Assembly (NCBI GenBank): GCA_021464245.1
Contig: JADCRB010000016.1
Location: forward strand, 17,632,143-17,696,142
Source of the DNA: Carallia brachiata
Taxonomy: Eukaryota; Streptophyta; Magnoliopsida; Malpighiales; Rhizophoraceae
Length of the DNA stretch: 64,000 nt
Reading direction: 5' to 3'
In this document: positions 48,762-59,000 of the stretch, in pieces
How positions within the stretch are numbered: position 1 is the first letter of the stretch
Layout of the letters: every line of letters begins with the position of its first letter
Position numbers and translations under genes: made by a program
Notes under the pieces: generated by a model
Told to the model about the DNA's origin: nothing
What the model saw: only the letters and a program-made list of their open reading frames with translations
Databases searched by the model: none

Positions 48762-48952
48762 TTTTTTTTTTTTAAGAATAAAGTTTAAGTGAGGGGAGGT
48801 TGCTTCAATTTAAATTTAGGAAAAGTTACAAATTTTAGAGAGAGTTTATATTAGATTTACATATCACACACACAAAAAAAACGGTCAATAAAATTCGAAT
48901 TCCAAATTTTTTAAATAAAGAATAAAGATTTTACTAACTGAACTAACCTTCG
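48762..48952 (-). mobile_element. SINE-like retroposon A in the serial insertion site
   Basis: Read on the minus strand: a tRNA-like head with A box GGTTAGTTCAGTTAGTA and B box GGAATTCGAATTTTA, a body of about 130 bp, and a poly(A) end seen as the T-run 48757-48773. Bounded by target copies 1 and 2. Not obviously the same family as the element next to it, as the body differs. Confidence 0.68.
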
Positions 48953-48969
48953 TGCCAACTTTAGTTCTT
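48953..48969. repeat. Target-site copy 2
   Basis: TGCCAACTTTAGTTCTT, between SINE A and SINE B; two differences from the rightmost copy. Confidence 0.75.
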
Positions 48970-49161
48970 TTTTTTTTTTGTCTGATAATGTCCAGTATCC
49001 AGTTTAATGGGCTGACTAATCTAAACCGACTCGGGTGGAGTTCCGAAGGGCGGTAAAAATCTCTCAGTAGATATTTAACACGATTATATTTTCAGAATTC
49101 GAAACTGAAACCTCTAATTGAACGAATTCAGACCCATGTCATCTGAACTAACGACTGCTGG
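48970..49161 (-). mobile_element. SINE-like retroposon B in the serial insertion site
   Basis: Minus-strand element with A box GTTAGTTCAGATGACA, B box AGTTTCGAATTC, a body matching 28412-28601 and 18505-18690 (CGTGTTAAATAT, GATTAGTCAG), and a poly(A) end visible as the T-run 48968-48979. Bounded by target copies 2 and 3. Confidence 0.72.
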
Positions 49162-49179
49162 TTGCCAACTTCAATTCTT
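49162..49179. repeat. Target-site copy 3
   Basis: TTGCCAACTTCAATTCTT, identical over 18 bp to copy 4 at 49795-49812; the two flank the LINE fragment. Confidence 0.85.
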
Positions 49180-49794
49180 TCTTTTTTTTTTGGTTTACAT
49201 GGAGGTCTAAGCCAGAAGGTAAAATAGAGTTCTAACTAGTACCACTCGGGGCCATGCTACCCCGATGTTGTCTTGGTATAAGCGGGACATCACCCCCGGT
49301 GAGGGATCCTGGAAGACGTGCAATCCTCTACATAATTTAAGTGCATAATTCACCAACCAGCCTGCACTTGAATTATCTTTCCTGAAAATATGTGAAAATT
49401 GAATATTCCAGACACGATAAGTTAGATCACGGTAAGCGCCTATCAAGTTAGCTAATGGGTGTGATGATGGGGCTCCCTTCCGTAAGAGATCCAAGGCTAA
49501 TTGAGAATCTATCTCCACTAGAACTTTACGAAAGCCATATGTCCATAATAGATCCACGCCCGACAGGATACTCCAAAGTTCAGCTGTTAGAGATGTACAT
49601 ATGCCCACATTTTGGGCAAACCCCACAATCCATCTGCCACATCCATCCCTCATGACACCCCCCCCCCCAGCAAGTCTAAGGTTGCCCTTAGATGCGCCAT
49701 CTGTATTAAGTTTAACCCAGTCTCCATCCGGCAGTGTCCAATTGACTAAGATTTCCCATTTGGTCAGTCTTATCTCATCCAGCTGCAGCATCTT
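49180..49794 (-). mobile_element. 5'-truncated LINE with RNase H domain (615 bp)
   Basis: Retroposed 3' end of a plant LINE: poly(A) tail seen as the T-run 49181-49191, an 18-bp perfect target duplication on both sides, and a frame of 194 codons on the minus strand (49207-49791) ending shortly before the tail. The frame encodes a type I RNase H domain: VKLNTDGASKGN (first Asp), LTAELWSILSGVDL (Glu), VLVEIDSQLALDLL (Asp), FSHIFRKDNSSAGWL (late His/Asp region). The reverse transcriptase part is missing. The frame is open from the truncation point to its stop, so the insertion is young. Confidence 0.85.
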
Positions 49795-49812
49795 TTGCCA
49801 ACTTCAATTCTT
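49795..49812. repeat. Target-site copy 4
   Basis: TTGCCAACTTCAATTCTT followed by AAAGC, the presumed original right flank. The junction TTCTT/AAAG resembles the preferred LINE endonuclease nick, with T on the 3'-OH side and A downstream. Confidence 0.85.
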
Positions 49813-51313
49813 AAAGCTGCCTATTGCTTTTCGTGCTCACACTTTGGGCTGTCACGGCCCAGAGAGCTCTGCAACCTAAACTGAGAATTGGCTTGTTGGG
49901 TCTCCTGTCAGGCCCAACTATGCTACAGTCTCACCCGTCTTTTCTGGTGGCCCAAGCACAAACGTCAAAGCCTTGTGAAAGAAACACTCTTCGGATAAAA
50001 AGAAAAGGCCTAAAAAAGAAACCCTCTGTCCCAGTGGCTCTTGTTTGTATAGTTCTTAGAAAATTAGCTCTTCCCCAGACCAGACCCTTCATAACACAAC
50101 ATTAGGATTACTTTTGGCTTGAACATTGTGGCTATAGGTTTGTACTATCTTATGCTTGTTAACCTTCATTTGTTCTATTTTGCACTTGTTAACAGGCTCC
50201 ATTACAAAGTTGTACAATAAATACAACTAAAATAATAATACAGTCACATAATAATATTTAACAATATATATATATATATAATCTAATTCAATTATCGAAC
50301 TTTACTTAGTATTCTTTTTTCCTCGATTAAATTGCACTGCCCCAAGCCGCGGTCAAGAAAGCAAATCAACTTTTTGAACTCAATAAAATGTCACTTCAAC
50401 TACTTCGTAAAGGTTCAAATAGCATGTTCAAAAGCCGAAGAAAGAGGAGAGCAAGTACTGGTTCATGGGATTGTCCTTTTCCTGGTGGAAATTTAAAGAT
50501 TTGTTGTTGACAACTTTTTGCTATTGGACGGGTGCCTCGACTGTTGCCCAGTCTGGCTCTGTGTATTTTGACCAATCTTTGTTCTCTGGATAAGCTTTGA
50601 AGTATGAGAAAAGTTAGTTAATAGAAAGTTAATATATAAAAATTTAAATTAATAAATTATAAAAAATATATTAAATTTTAAAAAATAAATAAATTATTAT
50701 ACATTTTTTTATATTTTATAAATTTTGTAATTGCGTTGTGTTTCTGTTACAATATTGACCAGTCCAGGACCAATATCAACTTATTTAATTCACTGCGTGA
50801 CGGTGCTCTGAGCCTGGGAACTCTTTTTGATGAGAGCAAGAATATCTAAGTAAGAACCTGAGTTGGTGGGTGGTCTTCTTGGTCGACTGAGCTCTGCTCG
50901 GTGGGACTGTGAGTGTGCATTGTCTCGTCAGATGTACGCCTCTTGGCCCAACAATAGCGATACGCACCGGATTGATGCTTATTGCATGACTAGCGTTAAT
51001 GTAAATGATAAAAGCGCGACGTAGCCATTTTGCAACCCGACTTTTTATTTATGATGAGGAGTGAGGACTACATCTGCAAAGGAACGTCCTGACAAAATGT
51101 TATTTTGCTTTTTTTTTATTTGTTTTTAATGGGAGAGCTTTAAAGAACATAGATAAAAAAATTTATATTACATGTAAAATATTTAATATTGTGTAAATCT
51201 ATTTTGCAAAAATATAAAAAATTAGTCATATAATATATATTTATAAAAATTTGTTTGTTTTAGATAAATATTATTTAAATGAGTTATGAGATTGTGTGGA
51301 TTCATTAGTGTTC

Positions 51314-51350
<37 letters not shown>

Positions 51351-52840
51351 AAGTGAGGATAATGTTTCAATATTCCAATTAAGGAGTATTACATCTGTAT
51401 TCAAAAAAAAAATAAAAAATTTAAATTGCTATTGCCCAACTCAACAATAAAATAAATATAAATTTAATTTTACCGTTTTACCTTTACGAAACTTTAACCC
51501 AAAACTTATAAACTGGCAAAGTTCACACTTACCACTAAAAAGGAACCGTGGTACAACATTTGTTGCTTAAGACAGTGGAATCAAGAGGAGACGACAACAA
51601 ATCCGATGCTGTCTAATTATAAAAGTAATGATTCCCATCGAAAAGATTAAAAAAAATATAGTTAGATTAACATTTTTTTGACATAAAATTAGATTAAATT
51701 TTAAATTGCGTCAAATGATACATCAACATAAGTCCTTAACGTGTTTTTACTAGCCGCTGGTGAGTTGATGTAACCAACACATCACCATAGGGGAAATGCA
51801 TTGACAAGTCCAATCCCATACATGCTTTTGACTGTCACTTGACGCCTTGACCGGTCTTCCAAGTTTCAATACGCTGCCAAAAACAGTTGACTATATCCTT
51901 CGTTTATTTAGTCGCTCATTTTAAATTTTAATTCTAAGACTTCCTCTCTCCTCTTCACCAAAATAATTTCAACTTAATTCGTTAAACGTTTAATTTGATT
52001 TAATTAATGTTTATTTAAAAATTTAACTGACTCATAACTTGAGTGATCTAAAATCAAAACAATTAAAAATTTGATTAACCTTAAATTTAAATAATTTGAA
52101 TATGTAACATCTAAAATTGAATAATTCGTATCCAAAATTCAAAAAACTTGATTACTTACTACAAGAGAAATTCAATTAACTCGAGATTTGAATGATTCAA
52201 ATATAAAAAATGAAAATAACTCAAAACCTAATGAATCAAAATACAAAAAAAGCGTGTTAGGGTAAAAATTAGCATTACCCTTAATAAGCGTAGTAAGCAA
52301 AGGCCCGATAAAGATATAATCTCTCCTCCCACGTAGAAAAACAGAGCAGAGAGTACTTTAAAATTAACATTATACCTATTATAAATACTTACCTGAACAA
52401 TGGTTTTGAAGTATGTATTTATTAACTATTTATAGCATCACTTATTGTCTTTATTATCTAGACACTAACTTAAGTATTAAATGTGAATGTCGGGCCGCTC
52501 ATAATATTTCTCTCATACTTTAACTTATTTGTTTTACTAAGTGTTCAACCTTCTAACTCTCTGAATCTCAACTTTGTTAGCTTAAATTTCTATCACAAAA
52601 TTTGCTCTATCAATACAAATCACTTGAAACTAAGAATTTGTAATTCTCAAGATTATGGTGCAAAAAAAAAAAAAAAGTAATTCTCAAATATAACCCTATT
52701 CGAACTGGTTAACCGAGAAGACGATCTGTAAAACTACATTACCCAATTGGAAAAATGAAAAACACAAAATTTCCTCGGAGACGGGATAGTATTTTCGCAC
52801 CAGAGGACATGTAGGCCCCACCTCACGTAGATATTTTAAC
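49813..52840. other. Intergenic between LINE fragment and cold-shock gene
   Basis: 49813-50110 is moderately G+C-rich with an open frame of no recognised family. The rest is A+T-rich with a (TA)n tract at 51316-51347 and a short A-run at 52661-52676. No gene or clear mobile element recognised. Confidence 0.5.
51316..51347. repeat. (TA)n microsatellite
   Basis: About 16 uninterrupted AT units. Confidence 0.95.
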
Positions 52841-52842
52841 AA

Positions 52843-52986
52843 TTAACTCGTCAAGATATCCAACGGTAAAAACATCACTGTAACAAAATCTCCAGCCGTC
52901 GGATCTCCAATAAATTAACCTGTCAAGATATCCAACGGTAGAAGCATCACTGTAACATAATCCCTAGCCGTCGGATCTCCACCGTA
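52843..52986 (+). promoter_or_regulatory. 72-bp tandem duplication with paired AACGG motifs in the cold-shock gene promoter
   Basis: Two consecutive 72-bp units (52843-52914, 52915-52986), each with GTCAAGATATCCAACGGTA, CATCACTGTAACA and AGCCGTCGGATCTCC. TCCAACGGTA contains the AACGG core of mitosis-specific activator elements bound by three-repeat MYB factors and matches most of the longer consensus. The units lie 330-470 bp before the ATG. Confidence 0.6.
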
Positions 52987-53154
52987 TCCGTGGTACCCAG
53001 TCGTCGCGTGAGTTTCCAGAAGATAAAAAGAAAAAAAATAAAAAAAAAAAAAAGGCCCTCACAGTTCCAACACACGCAAAAAACACAAACGGGAGAGGGG
53101 ATTGAGATTCTCATTCCTGAAAACAACCGACGTGTCATTCGCACGCGCAGTTCC

Positions 53155-53165
53155 ACTATAAAAAT
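53155..53165 (+). promoter_or_regulatory. TATA box of the cold-shock-domain gene
   Basis: ACTATAAAAAT about 155 bp before the ATG, followed by a leader rich in GAGAGA (53211-53252). Good match and spacing. Confidence 0.65.
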
Positions 53166-53314
53166 CCCGTCACGCCCACAACGCCAAAACCAAACACAGA
53201 CCAAAACACAGAGACAAAGGGAGCGAGAGACAGAGAGAGAAAGAGAGAGAGGCGAGTCTGTCTCGATCTGATCCGGTCCGGTGAGTGTGTTTCGGCTAGA
53301 GCGGCGGAGGGAAG

Positions 53315-53867
53315 ATGAGTGGTGGTGGTGCGAGGCTGACGGGGAAGGTTAAGTGGTTCAATGACCAGAAGGGCTACGGCTTCATAACCCCCGATGACGG
53401 TAGCGATGATCTGTTTGTCCACCAGTCCTCCATCCGCTCCGATGGTTTCCGCAGCCTCGGAGAGGGTGAAGAGGTCGAATTCCAGATCGAGCATTCCAAC
53501 GATGGCCGCACCAAGGCCGTGGAGGTTACCGGACCTCGCGGGGATCCCGTTCAAGGATCTCGCGGTGGCGGAGGGAGAAGTGGACGTGGTGGTGGAGGAG
53601 GTGGAGGTTATGGTGGCAGCGGATATGGCGGTGGTGGTGGGAGGGGAAAAGGTGGATATGGATCCGGTGGCGGCGGATTTGGGGTGGCAGTGGTGCAGGA
53701 TGCTATTCTTGTGGGGAGACCGGGCATATTGCCAGGGATTGTCCACAAGGAGGTGGAGGCGGAGGTGGAGGGAGGTATGGTGGCGGGGAGGTGGGGGCGG
53801 AAACTGTTATAACTGTGGGGCTCCAGGCCACTTTGCCCGCGATTGTCCGAGCGGCGGCAGCCGCTGA
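53315..53867 (+). CDS. Cold-shock-domain / CCHC zinc-knuckle RNA chaperone, frame broken twice
   Basis: Plant cold-shock protein of the CSP2/GRP2 type: nucleic-acid chaperone that melts RNA structure, linked to cold acclimation and growing tissue. Intronless, about 184 residues when read across the breaks. The N-terminal cold-shock domain (residues about 9-75) has RNP1 KGYGFITP and RNP2 DLFVHQSS, ending TKAVEVTGP. Next comes a Gly/Arg/Tyr-rich linker, then two CX2CX4HX4C knuckles: [14 protein letters not shown] (53701) and [14 protein letters not shown] (53805). The three blocks lie in three different frames: one base is lost in the G-run near 53681-53685 and one in the G-rich stretch near 53775-53795. 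Stop at 53865-53867. As written, translation would lose both knuckles. Loss in G-runs suggests consensus error. Two knuckles is the small-member arrangement; some relatives have seven. Confidence 0.88.
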
Positions 53868-55190
53868 GACCTACGTCGGGATCATAAAATGTGCTTTGTA
53901 GTCTTTGTTACGTGGCGTAGCCATGCTTTTCCACAGTGTTTGTCTTCTAAAAAAAAGGGTCATATCTACTGTTTAGGTTTCAACCAATGATATGGTCTGT
54001 TCTGGCTGTTGTTGATTTTGGGTTTCAAAAAGGTGTGATTTAGATATGTCTAAGCAAGCTGGGCCAATTGAGTGAATTATAATATAATTAATGACAAGTA
54101 AAGGTCTTGTTTAAGTTGTTAATTTTTATTATCAATATACATATGCTGGTTTGGATCGGACAAATTCTTATTCTTGAATTTAATTATTGTTGCCTATTTT
54201 CTTCAATTATTGTTATTGCATTCTTGGAACAAATTCTCAGTGGGGATGTGCTACAGATCTTGGTTTGTGAAAACTTGGTCATGGTTGGTTCATTGACAAA
54301 TTGAAAATGACATTTCTGTTCTGGATTCCCCGTCGTCTCATAGTCTTATATTCTCAGGTTTCGGCTGGTTATTTTTTTGTTGGGCTGGTGTGGTATGGTG
54401 GGGACGTATTGCAGATCTGAATGGGGTTTCGGGGTTATTCTCTTTCTCTTTTTTGAAAAAGGGACGAGACATAAAGGAGCATCAACCTCATGAATAATGC
54501 AACTTAAAGGTCCTAATTATAGAAGCTCGCTTTTCTTTATTCGTCCTATTGTACCATTGGTGATCCACTCACACCTCTGAAAATTTTATAATTATTTTAA
54601 AAAATTATTCTCTTATTATTTTATTGTAACAACAATTCAAACATTACAAAATAGAAGTCCATACCTTTCCCTCCCTCACACGAATACCTAATAGCGTTGA
54701 TTTGCGTAGGTTTTGTCAAATCAAAACGGACTTGACTAAGAACAACAAAAGGCATGGGTCCACTTGGTTGGTATGTCTGTATCAGTCTATTAGAAAGTAT
54801 TACGAATCCCTTCCCTTGGACATTTACGTACATGGCAACAAAAACGTCGTCAACTGAATCATTATCTTGCATTGAAAATCCTAGTTAAGCCATGGTCAGT
54901 TTTTTTTTTTTTTTTTTTTATCTATCGTTTGTCTTGGTCCTCTTTACAAAATTGTGTCTGAATTTCGTGGGGCCTATTTGAAAGCCAAAATGAAAAATTG
55001 ATCTTCATCATAAATTGATTTATCGCTTCCCTTGCACTCCAATGTTTGCCCACCTAACTAGAACTCGCACAGACAAACCCATTGTTTCTGATGGGCAGTT
55101 GATAATAAAGATTAGTGGAAGCTAAAGAACTAATGATGATGGGCCAGTTTCAATTTCCATCTAAGTGTCTTCTAAAACAAACATCGACTT
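53868..55190. other. Intergenic between cold-shock gene and copia element
   Basis: Cold-shock gene 3' flank (53868-54450) and A+T-rich sequence. A minus-strand frame of 83 codons (54621-54872) has protein-like composition but no family I recognise; it may be a fragment of a decayed gene. T-run at 54900-54919. Confidence 0.5.
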
Positions 55191-55195
55191 AGGTT
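55191..55195. repeat. Target site duplication of the copia element, left copy
   Basis: AGGTT, identical to 62014-62018. Confidence 0.9.
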
Positions 55196-55645
55196 TGTAA
55201 AAAAAAATTTTATATATCAAATTTGAGCCTAAATAAATTGAGCGGAAGACATACCTTCAGCCATATTGATCAACAATTTATAAACCACAAGCAGGGACGA
55301 TCACTCAATAGGAATATGAAAACTGATATATTTTTTTGTTTTAGCGACAGTGTCTTCTAGCCTATGACCGGATGCTTTTAGAAGCGTACAGTGATGGTTA
55401 ACAGGCTTCTCCTTATATAGGCTAGGCTAGGGACCCTGTCAGTTACCAATCATTACCCCACTTCCTCCCATCAAGGATAGTGGGTTGTAACTGATTTGAA
55501 CTCTAACTAGCTATCCTTACGCAATCGTGATAAGTGGGTAGTTGTCCTTTATTTATTTATAATTATCACCTTAAGAAATAAATAATTCTTATTTATCTCT
55601 TCCCTTATCTTTTATCATGTGGGCCACCATAAAGATAATTTAACA
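55196..55645 (-). repeat. 3' LTR of the copia element (left copy)
   Basis: 450 bp, TGT...ACA ends, differing from the other LTR at three sites (near 55431, 55500 and 55620). On the minus strand it carries a TATATAA promoter box (complement of 55413-55419). Next to it, inside the element, is the polypurine tract AAGTGGGAGAA on the minus strand (55646-55656). Confidence 0.95.
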
Positions 55646-55656
55646 TTCTCCCACTT
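55646..55656 (-). promoter_or_regulatory. Polypurine tract of the copia element
   Basis: AAGTGGGAGAA on the minus strand, directly before the 3' LTR; primes plus-strand DNA synthesis. Confidence 0.8.
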
Positions 55657-56017
55657 GGCCCGCATGATACCGAATAGGTGATATCTGTATTCATGGCTAT
55701 AACATGAACTACCCATACAAGCTAGTTTGTAACTGTAGTTTGTTTAATTAGAAATCTCTATACATGGATCATGGCGGTTATGCAACACTTTTGGAAACAT
55801 TTCCTTCCATGCATCACGATGCTAATGAATTTCCAATCAAACACTTTAATGAGGCAAAACTTTATTGAATGAAAAACTTTAAGCCATCAATCCATTCAGG
55901 TCCCAAATAACTTTATTGCAAATAAACTTTATGTGCACAAAATAATTCTTTATTTGCAAATAACTCAAATGGTTTCCAAAATACCGAAACATCAGAGGAT
56001 ATGATCTAAAATAAAAC

Positions 56018-59000
56018 TTAAATAGAGCTAACTAGACCCATACTCTCAACATGATCCTTATATGACTTAGCCGGCAATCCTTTAGTCATAGGATCAGCAA
56101 CCATAAGTTGAGTACTGATATGCTCTATTACAATTGCTTGCTCTTTAACATGATCTCTGACAACCAGAAACTTTATATCGATATGCTTGTTTCGGCTTCC
56201 GCTTTTATTGTTCTTTGAAAAGAACACCGCAGCTGAATTATCACAGTATATCTTTAGTGGTCTAGAAATAGAATCCACAACTTGCAATCCTGTGATAAAA
56301 TTCTTTAACTATAAAGCCTGTGCTGTAGTCTCATGGCATGCTATAAATTCCGCTTCCATAGTGGAAGAAGCAATAATGGTCTGTTTGATACTTCTCCAGG
56401 ATACAGCACCTCCAGCAAGCATAAAAATGTATCCAGTAGTAGACTTTCTAGTGTCTACACAACCAGCGAAATCCGCATCCGAATACCCGACCACTTCCAA
56501 ACAGTCAGTGTCTGTATGTAAGCCTGTAGTCCTTGGTTCCTTGCAGATACCTTATAACCTTCTTAGCAGCTTTCCAGTGCTCTAGCCCAGGATTACTTTG
56601 GTATCTTCCCAACATTCCTACTGCAAATGCAATGTCAGGTCTAGTGCAGACCTGTGCATACATAATGCTACCAACTGCTGATGCATATGGTATCCGCTTC
56701 ATCTCTTCCCGTTCCAAGTTGTTTGAGGACATTGTGCAAGACTGAATTTGTCCCCTTTGACAATAGGTGCTACAGTGGAAGAGCAGTCTTCCATTCTGAA
56801 TCTCTCTAAAACTCTTTCAATGTAGGCCTTCTGAGATAATCCCAAAACTTGCTGAGATCTATCTCTGTGAATTTCTATGCCAACGACATAAGAAGCTTCA
56901 CCCATATCCTTCATTTCAAAGTTCTGAGAGAGAAATTTCTTTGTTCATGTAGCAACCCCAAATCGTTACATGCAAGTAAAATATCATCCACATATAGGAC
57001 TAAAATGATGTACTTGCTCCCACTAACCTTAAGGTATATACACTGATCCACAATATTTTCCTTAAAGCCATGTGAGACTATAATATTGTGAAATTTTATA
57101 TACCACTGTCGGGAGGCTTGCTTGAGCCCATATATGGATTTCTTAAGCTTGCATACCAAGTGACTTCTTTCATCAACAGTGAAACCTTCAGGCTGACTCA
57201 TGTATACCTCTTCCTCAAGATCCCCATTCAGGAAGGCAGTTTTCACATCCATCTGATGTAGCTCTAAATCAAAATGAGCTACTAAAGCCATGATAATCCT
57301 GAATGAATCCTTCTTAGAAACTGGAGAGAAGGTTTCATGATAGTCAATGCCCTCTTTCTGAGTAAAACCTTTGGCTACAAGTCTAGCCTTGTATCTCTCA
57401 ATATTACCAGACGAGTCCCTTTTGGTTTTATAAACCCATTTGCAACCAATGGCTACGACTCCTTCTGGTAATTCAACAAGGTCCCAAACTTGATTGTTGG
57501 CCATAGATTCCATCTCTTCCTTCATGGCATTGTACCATAATTCTGATTTTTCATTTTCATGGCTTGTGAAAACGTGCAAGGATCATCTTTATGACCAATA
57601 TCAGTCTCTTGCAAGTATACAAGATAGTCATCAGGAATTGCAGATTTTCTTACTCTTGAGGATCTCCTTAGCCCTTCATTTTGTGGATTTTCATTATGTG
57701 GTTCATGTGCCACTGGTTCCACGTTAGCTTGCACTGCATTGGGCTCTTGATCTTGAATTTGTTGTTCATTAATATCACTATGTGAACCTTCTTGAACAAC
57801 AATCAATCCTCTAGAGTTTATGGAACTTTCAGTGGAGACCTTATTTTCCTCAAATTGCACATATCGAGGAAATCCACTCCCACTAAACTCGTGATCCTCA
57901 AGAAATTTTGCATTCCTAGCTTCAACAATTCTAGGCGTGCTTAAAGGACAATAAAATCTGTATCCCTTGGAGTTTACTGCATAGCCTATGAAAAATCCAC
58001 TAGTTGTCCTTGAATCTAATTTCTTTAATTGAGGATTATAAACCCTCACTTCAGCAGGACAACCCCATACATGCATATGTCTTAGACTGGGTTTCCATCC
58101 ATTCCACAACTCAAAAGGAGTTTTAGGAACAGCCTTCGATGGAACTCTATTTAAGACATATACTGCAGTTTTCAAGGCTTCACTCCATAAACTTAATGGG
58201 AGACTAGAATTACTGATTATGCTCCTCACCATGTCCATAAGTGTCCGGTTCCTTCTTTCTGCAACACCATTTTGTTGAGGTGTACCCGGAGTGGTATACT
58301 GTGCAATAATACCCTCCTCTTCAAGGAACTTAGCAAATGGACCTTTCATTTGTCCCATTTCTGTGTACCTTCCATAATATTCTCCACCCCTGTCAGATCT
58401 TACAATTTTGATCCTTTTATCCTTTTGTTTCTCTACTTCAACCTTATATGTTTTAAAAGCATCAAGTGCTTCAGCTTTTTCAAACAATAAGTAGAGATAC
58501 ATGAATCTAGTATGGTCATCAATGAATGAGATAAAATATCTCTGACCATTGAAACATGGAGTGGGAAATGGTCCAAATATCTGTGTGTACAATCTCAAGA
58601 ATTTCTGAACTTCTTTTAGCACCTTTAGTATTCTTGTTAGTTTGCTTACCCTTTATGCAATCCACACAAGTACCAAAATCTGTAAAGTCAAGAGTTGTTA
58701 AAACTCCATCATTCTCAAGCCTCTTTATTCTCTCAAGAGAGATGTGGCCTAATCTTTTGTGCCATAATTGAGAAGATTGCTCATTAATAACACATCTCTT
58801 TGTGCCGATACTGTCATGCAATGTAACATTGCATTCCTGAGTGGGGTCTAAATCGAATTTGTATAAGCCATCAACCAAATGACCAGAACCAACATTAATT
58901 TTATTATGCAAAATATTGAAACTTTTGTTCTCAAAAACAAACTGATAATTAAACTGAGCTAACCTAGAAATTGAAACTAAATTCCTAGAGAACGAAGGAA

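Noticed and set aside
53156..53746. 196-codon minus-strand frame in the cold-shock gene
   Set aside because: Antisense of the Gly-rich linker and cold-shock domain; no independent support.
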